From positions 1 through 64,000 of the forward strand of contig NW_027488954.1 in assembly GCF_050948215.1 (NCBI RefSeq): a DNA stretch of 64,000 nucleotides, read 5' to 3'. This stretch comes from Halictus rubicundus. Lineage: Eukaryota; Arthropoda; Insecta; Hymenoptera; Halictidae. The notes under the pieces were generated by a model, which worked only from the letters and a program-made list of their open reading frames with translations, ran no database searches and was not told the DNA's origin. How positions within the stretch are numbered: the first letter of the stretch is position 1; every line of letters begins with the position of its first letter. Positions 63,000-64,000 of this stretch are shown here, piece after piece. Position numbers and translations under genes: made by a program.

Positions 63000-64000
63000 A
63001 GGATAGGATAGGATAGAGGATAGGATAGGATAGGATAGGATAGGATAGAGGATAGGATAGGATAGAGGATATAATAGGATTGAGGAAAGGATAGGATAGA
63101 GGATAGGGTAGGATAGAGGATAGGATAGGATAGAGGATCGGATAGAGGATAGGATAGGATAGGATAGAGGATAGGATATAATAGAGGATAGGATCGGGTA
63201 GAGGATAGGATAGGATAGAGGATCGGATAGAGGATAGGATAGGATAGAGGATAGGATAGGATAGAGGATAGGATAGGATAGAGGATAGGATAGGATAGAG
63301 GATAGGATAGAGGATAGGATAGAGGATCGGATAGAGGATAGGATAGGATAGAGGAAAGGATAGGATAGAGGATAGGATAGGTAATTGGATAGGATAGAGG
63401 ATAGGATAAGTAATTGGATAGGATAGAGGATAGGATAAGTTAGAGGATAGTATAGGATAGAGGATAGGATAGGATAGAGGATAGGATAGGATAAAGGATA
63501 GGATAGGATAGAGGATAGGATAGGATAGAGGAGAGGATAGGATAGAGGATAGGATAGGATAGAGGATAGGAAAGGATAGAGGATAGAATAGGATAGATGA
63601 TATTATAGGATAGAGGATAGGATATGATAGAGTAAACGATATTATAGAGGATAGGATAGGATAGAGGATCGGATAGAGGATAGGATAGGATAGGGGATGG
63701 TATAGAGGATAGGATAGAGGATAGGATAGGATAGAGGATAGGATAGGAAAGAGGATAGGATAGGATACGATAGAGGATAGGATAGATGATAGGATAGGAT
63801 AGAGGATCTGATAGAGGATACGATCGGATAGAGGATAGGATAGGATAGAGGATCGGATAGGTAATTGGATAGGATAGGGGAGAGGATAAGGTAGAGGCTA
63901 GTATAGGATAGAGGATCTGATAGAGGATAGGATAGGATGGAGGATAGGATAGGATCGAGGATAGGATAGGTAATTGGATAGGATAGAGGATAGGATATGG
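63000..64000 (+). repeat. Right edge: array continues beyond the window
   Basis: No gene is present. The right edge contains a last TAAACG module (about 63632) and a cassette (GAGGCTAG 63894). It stops inside the GGTAATTGG-to-GATATGGTAG stretch that elsewhere follows GATCGAGG. No boundary of the satellite is seen. Confidence 0.9.

Larger units (their letters stand above)
1..64000 (+). repeat. Uninterrupted 17-bp (7+5+5) satellite array
   Basis: The window is a single tandem array of GAGGATAGGATAGGATA and its length variants. A unit is GAGGATA plus n copies of GGATA; n=2 is the commonest, with n=1, 0 and 3 frequent. Every stretch I read is built of these words or of one- to three-base changes to them. 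The longest interval without GGATA is about 25-30 bases, around the TAAACGATATTA variants. The + strand is G/A/T with rare C, and no block is inverted. No transposon ends, target-site duplications, unique sequence, tRNA, rRNA or promoter signal was seen. The class (simple-sequence satellite DNA) is certain. The species and the chromosomal location cannot be told from the sequence. Confidence 0.98.
51300..64000 (+). repeat. Zone V: cassette-dense array
   Basis: No gene is present. GAGGCTAG cassettes lie at 51565, 54034, 54647, 57352, 59162, 59763, 60706, 61353 and 63894, nine of the sixteen in the window. TAAACG modules and GGTAATTGG are frequent. The zone is largely explained by three overlapping duplications with offsets of about 4.43, 5.13 and 6.7 kb. 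The array runs past base 64000. Confidence 0.75.

Noticed and set aside
1..64000. CRISPR array (short direct repeats in a row).
   Set aside because: Repeats are adjacent with no unique spacers, the unit is 17 bp or shorter, and no cas genes are present.
1..64000. Telomere repeat.
   Set aside because: The words GGATA and GAGGATA do not match TTAGGG, TTTAGGG, TTAGG or other telomere units I know, and the array has no graded degeneration toward one end. An unusual telomere cannot be excluded from sequence alone, but the higher-order duplications fit a satellite better.
1..64000. Human satellite II/III (GGAAT) or a Drosophila satellite of known sequence.
   Set aside because: The pentamer here is GGATA, not GGAAT, and no cyclic shift makes them equal. 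It also differs from AAGAG, AATAT, AATAG and the dodeca satellite. Only a formal resemblance remains.
1..64000. Hairpins, tRNA or other structured RNA genes.
   Set aside because: The + strand is nearly free of C, so Watson-Crick stems beyond short A-T pairs cannot form. No cloverleaf or conserved loop was seen.
1..64000. CENP-B box.
   Set aside because: No sequence fitting the TTCG....A..CGGG core was seen; G runs longer than GGGG and CGGG words in the needed context are absent.

Overview
The whole 64,000-base window is one tandem satellite array. I see no gene, RNA gene, transposon or unique sequence in it. The canonical unit on the + strand is the 17-mer GAGGATAGGATAGGATA, which is one heptamer (GAGGATA) followed by two pentamers (GGATA). 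Units with zero, one or three pentamers (7, 12 and 22 bp) are mixed in. The + strand has almost no C; the pure 17-mer is 7 G, 7 A, 3 T and 0 C. The array keeps one orientation from end to end. This points to constitutive heterochromatin of a eukaryote (centromeric, pericentromeric, sex-chromosome or subtelomeric). Nothing in the window fixes the species or the chromosomal position.

On this background sit point-variant words (for example GATCGG, TAAACGATATTA, GGTAATTGG, GAGGCTAG, GCGTATAGG, GAGCTGG). Their order and spacing recur, so they show a second level of organisation: segments of about 90 bp to 5 kb copied in tandem or at a distance, often nested. By variant content the window falls into five zones. 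Zone I, 1 to about 6.2 kb, has GCGTTT at five sites and long pure runs. Zone II, about 6.2-27 kb, is rich in GGTAATTGG and in a C-bearing variant cassette ending in GAGGCTAG. Zone III, about 27-46.7 kb, has GCGTATAGG, GATAACGG and GAGCTGG subfamilies, heavy nested duplication, and no GAGGCTAG cassette after 31.1 kb. Zone IV, about 46.7-51.3 kb, has 340-400 bp ladders. Zone V, about 51.3-64 kb, has dense GAGGCTAG cassettes and 2 kb-scale duplications.

The - strand has very long stop-free frames (up to about 2,600 codons) that would encode repeats of Ser, Ile, Leu, Tyr and Pro. They follow from composition: the reverse complement of the unit has no stop triplet in any phase. I do not annotate them as genes. 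All copy boundaries were matched by eye and are approximate to about 10-40 bp unless stated. Homology between segments was judged from shared variant words at constant offset, not from a computed alignment.
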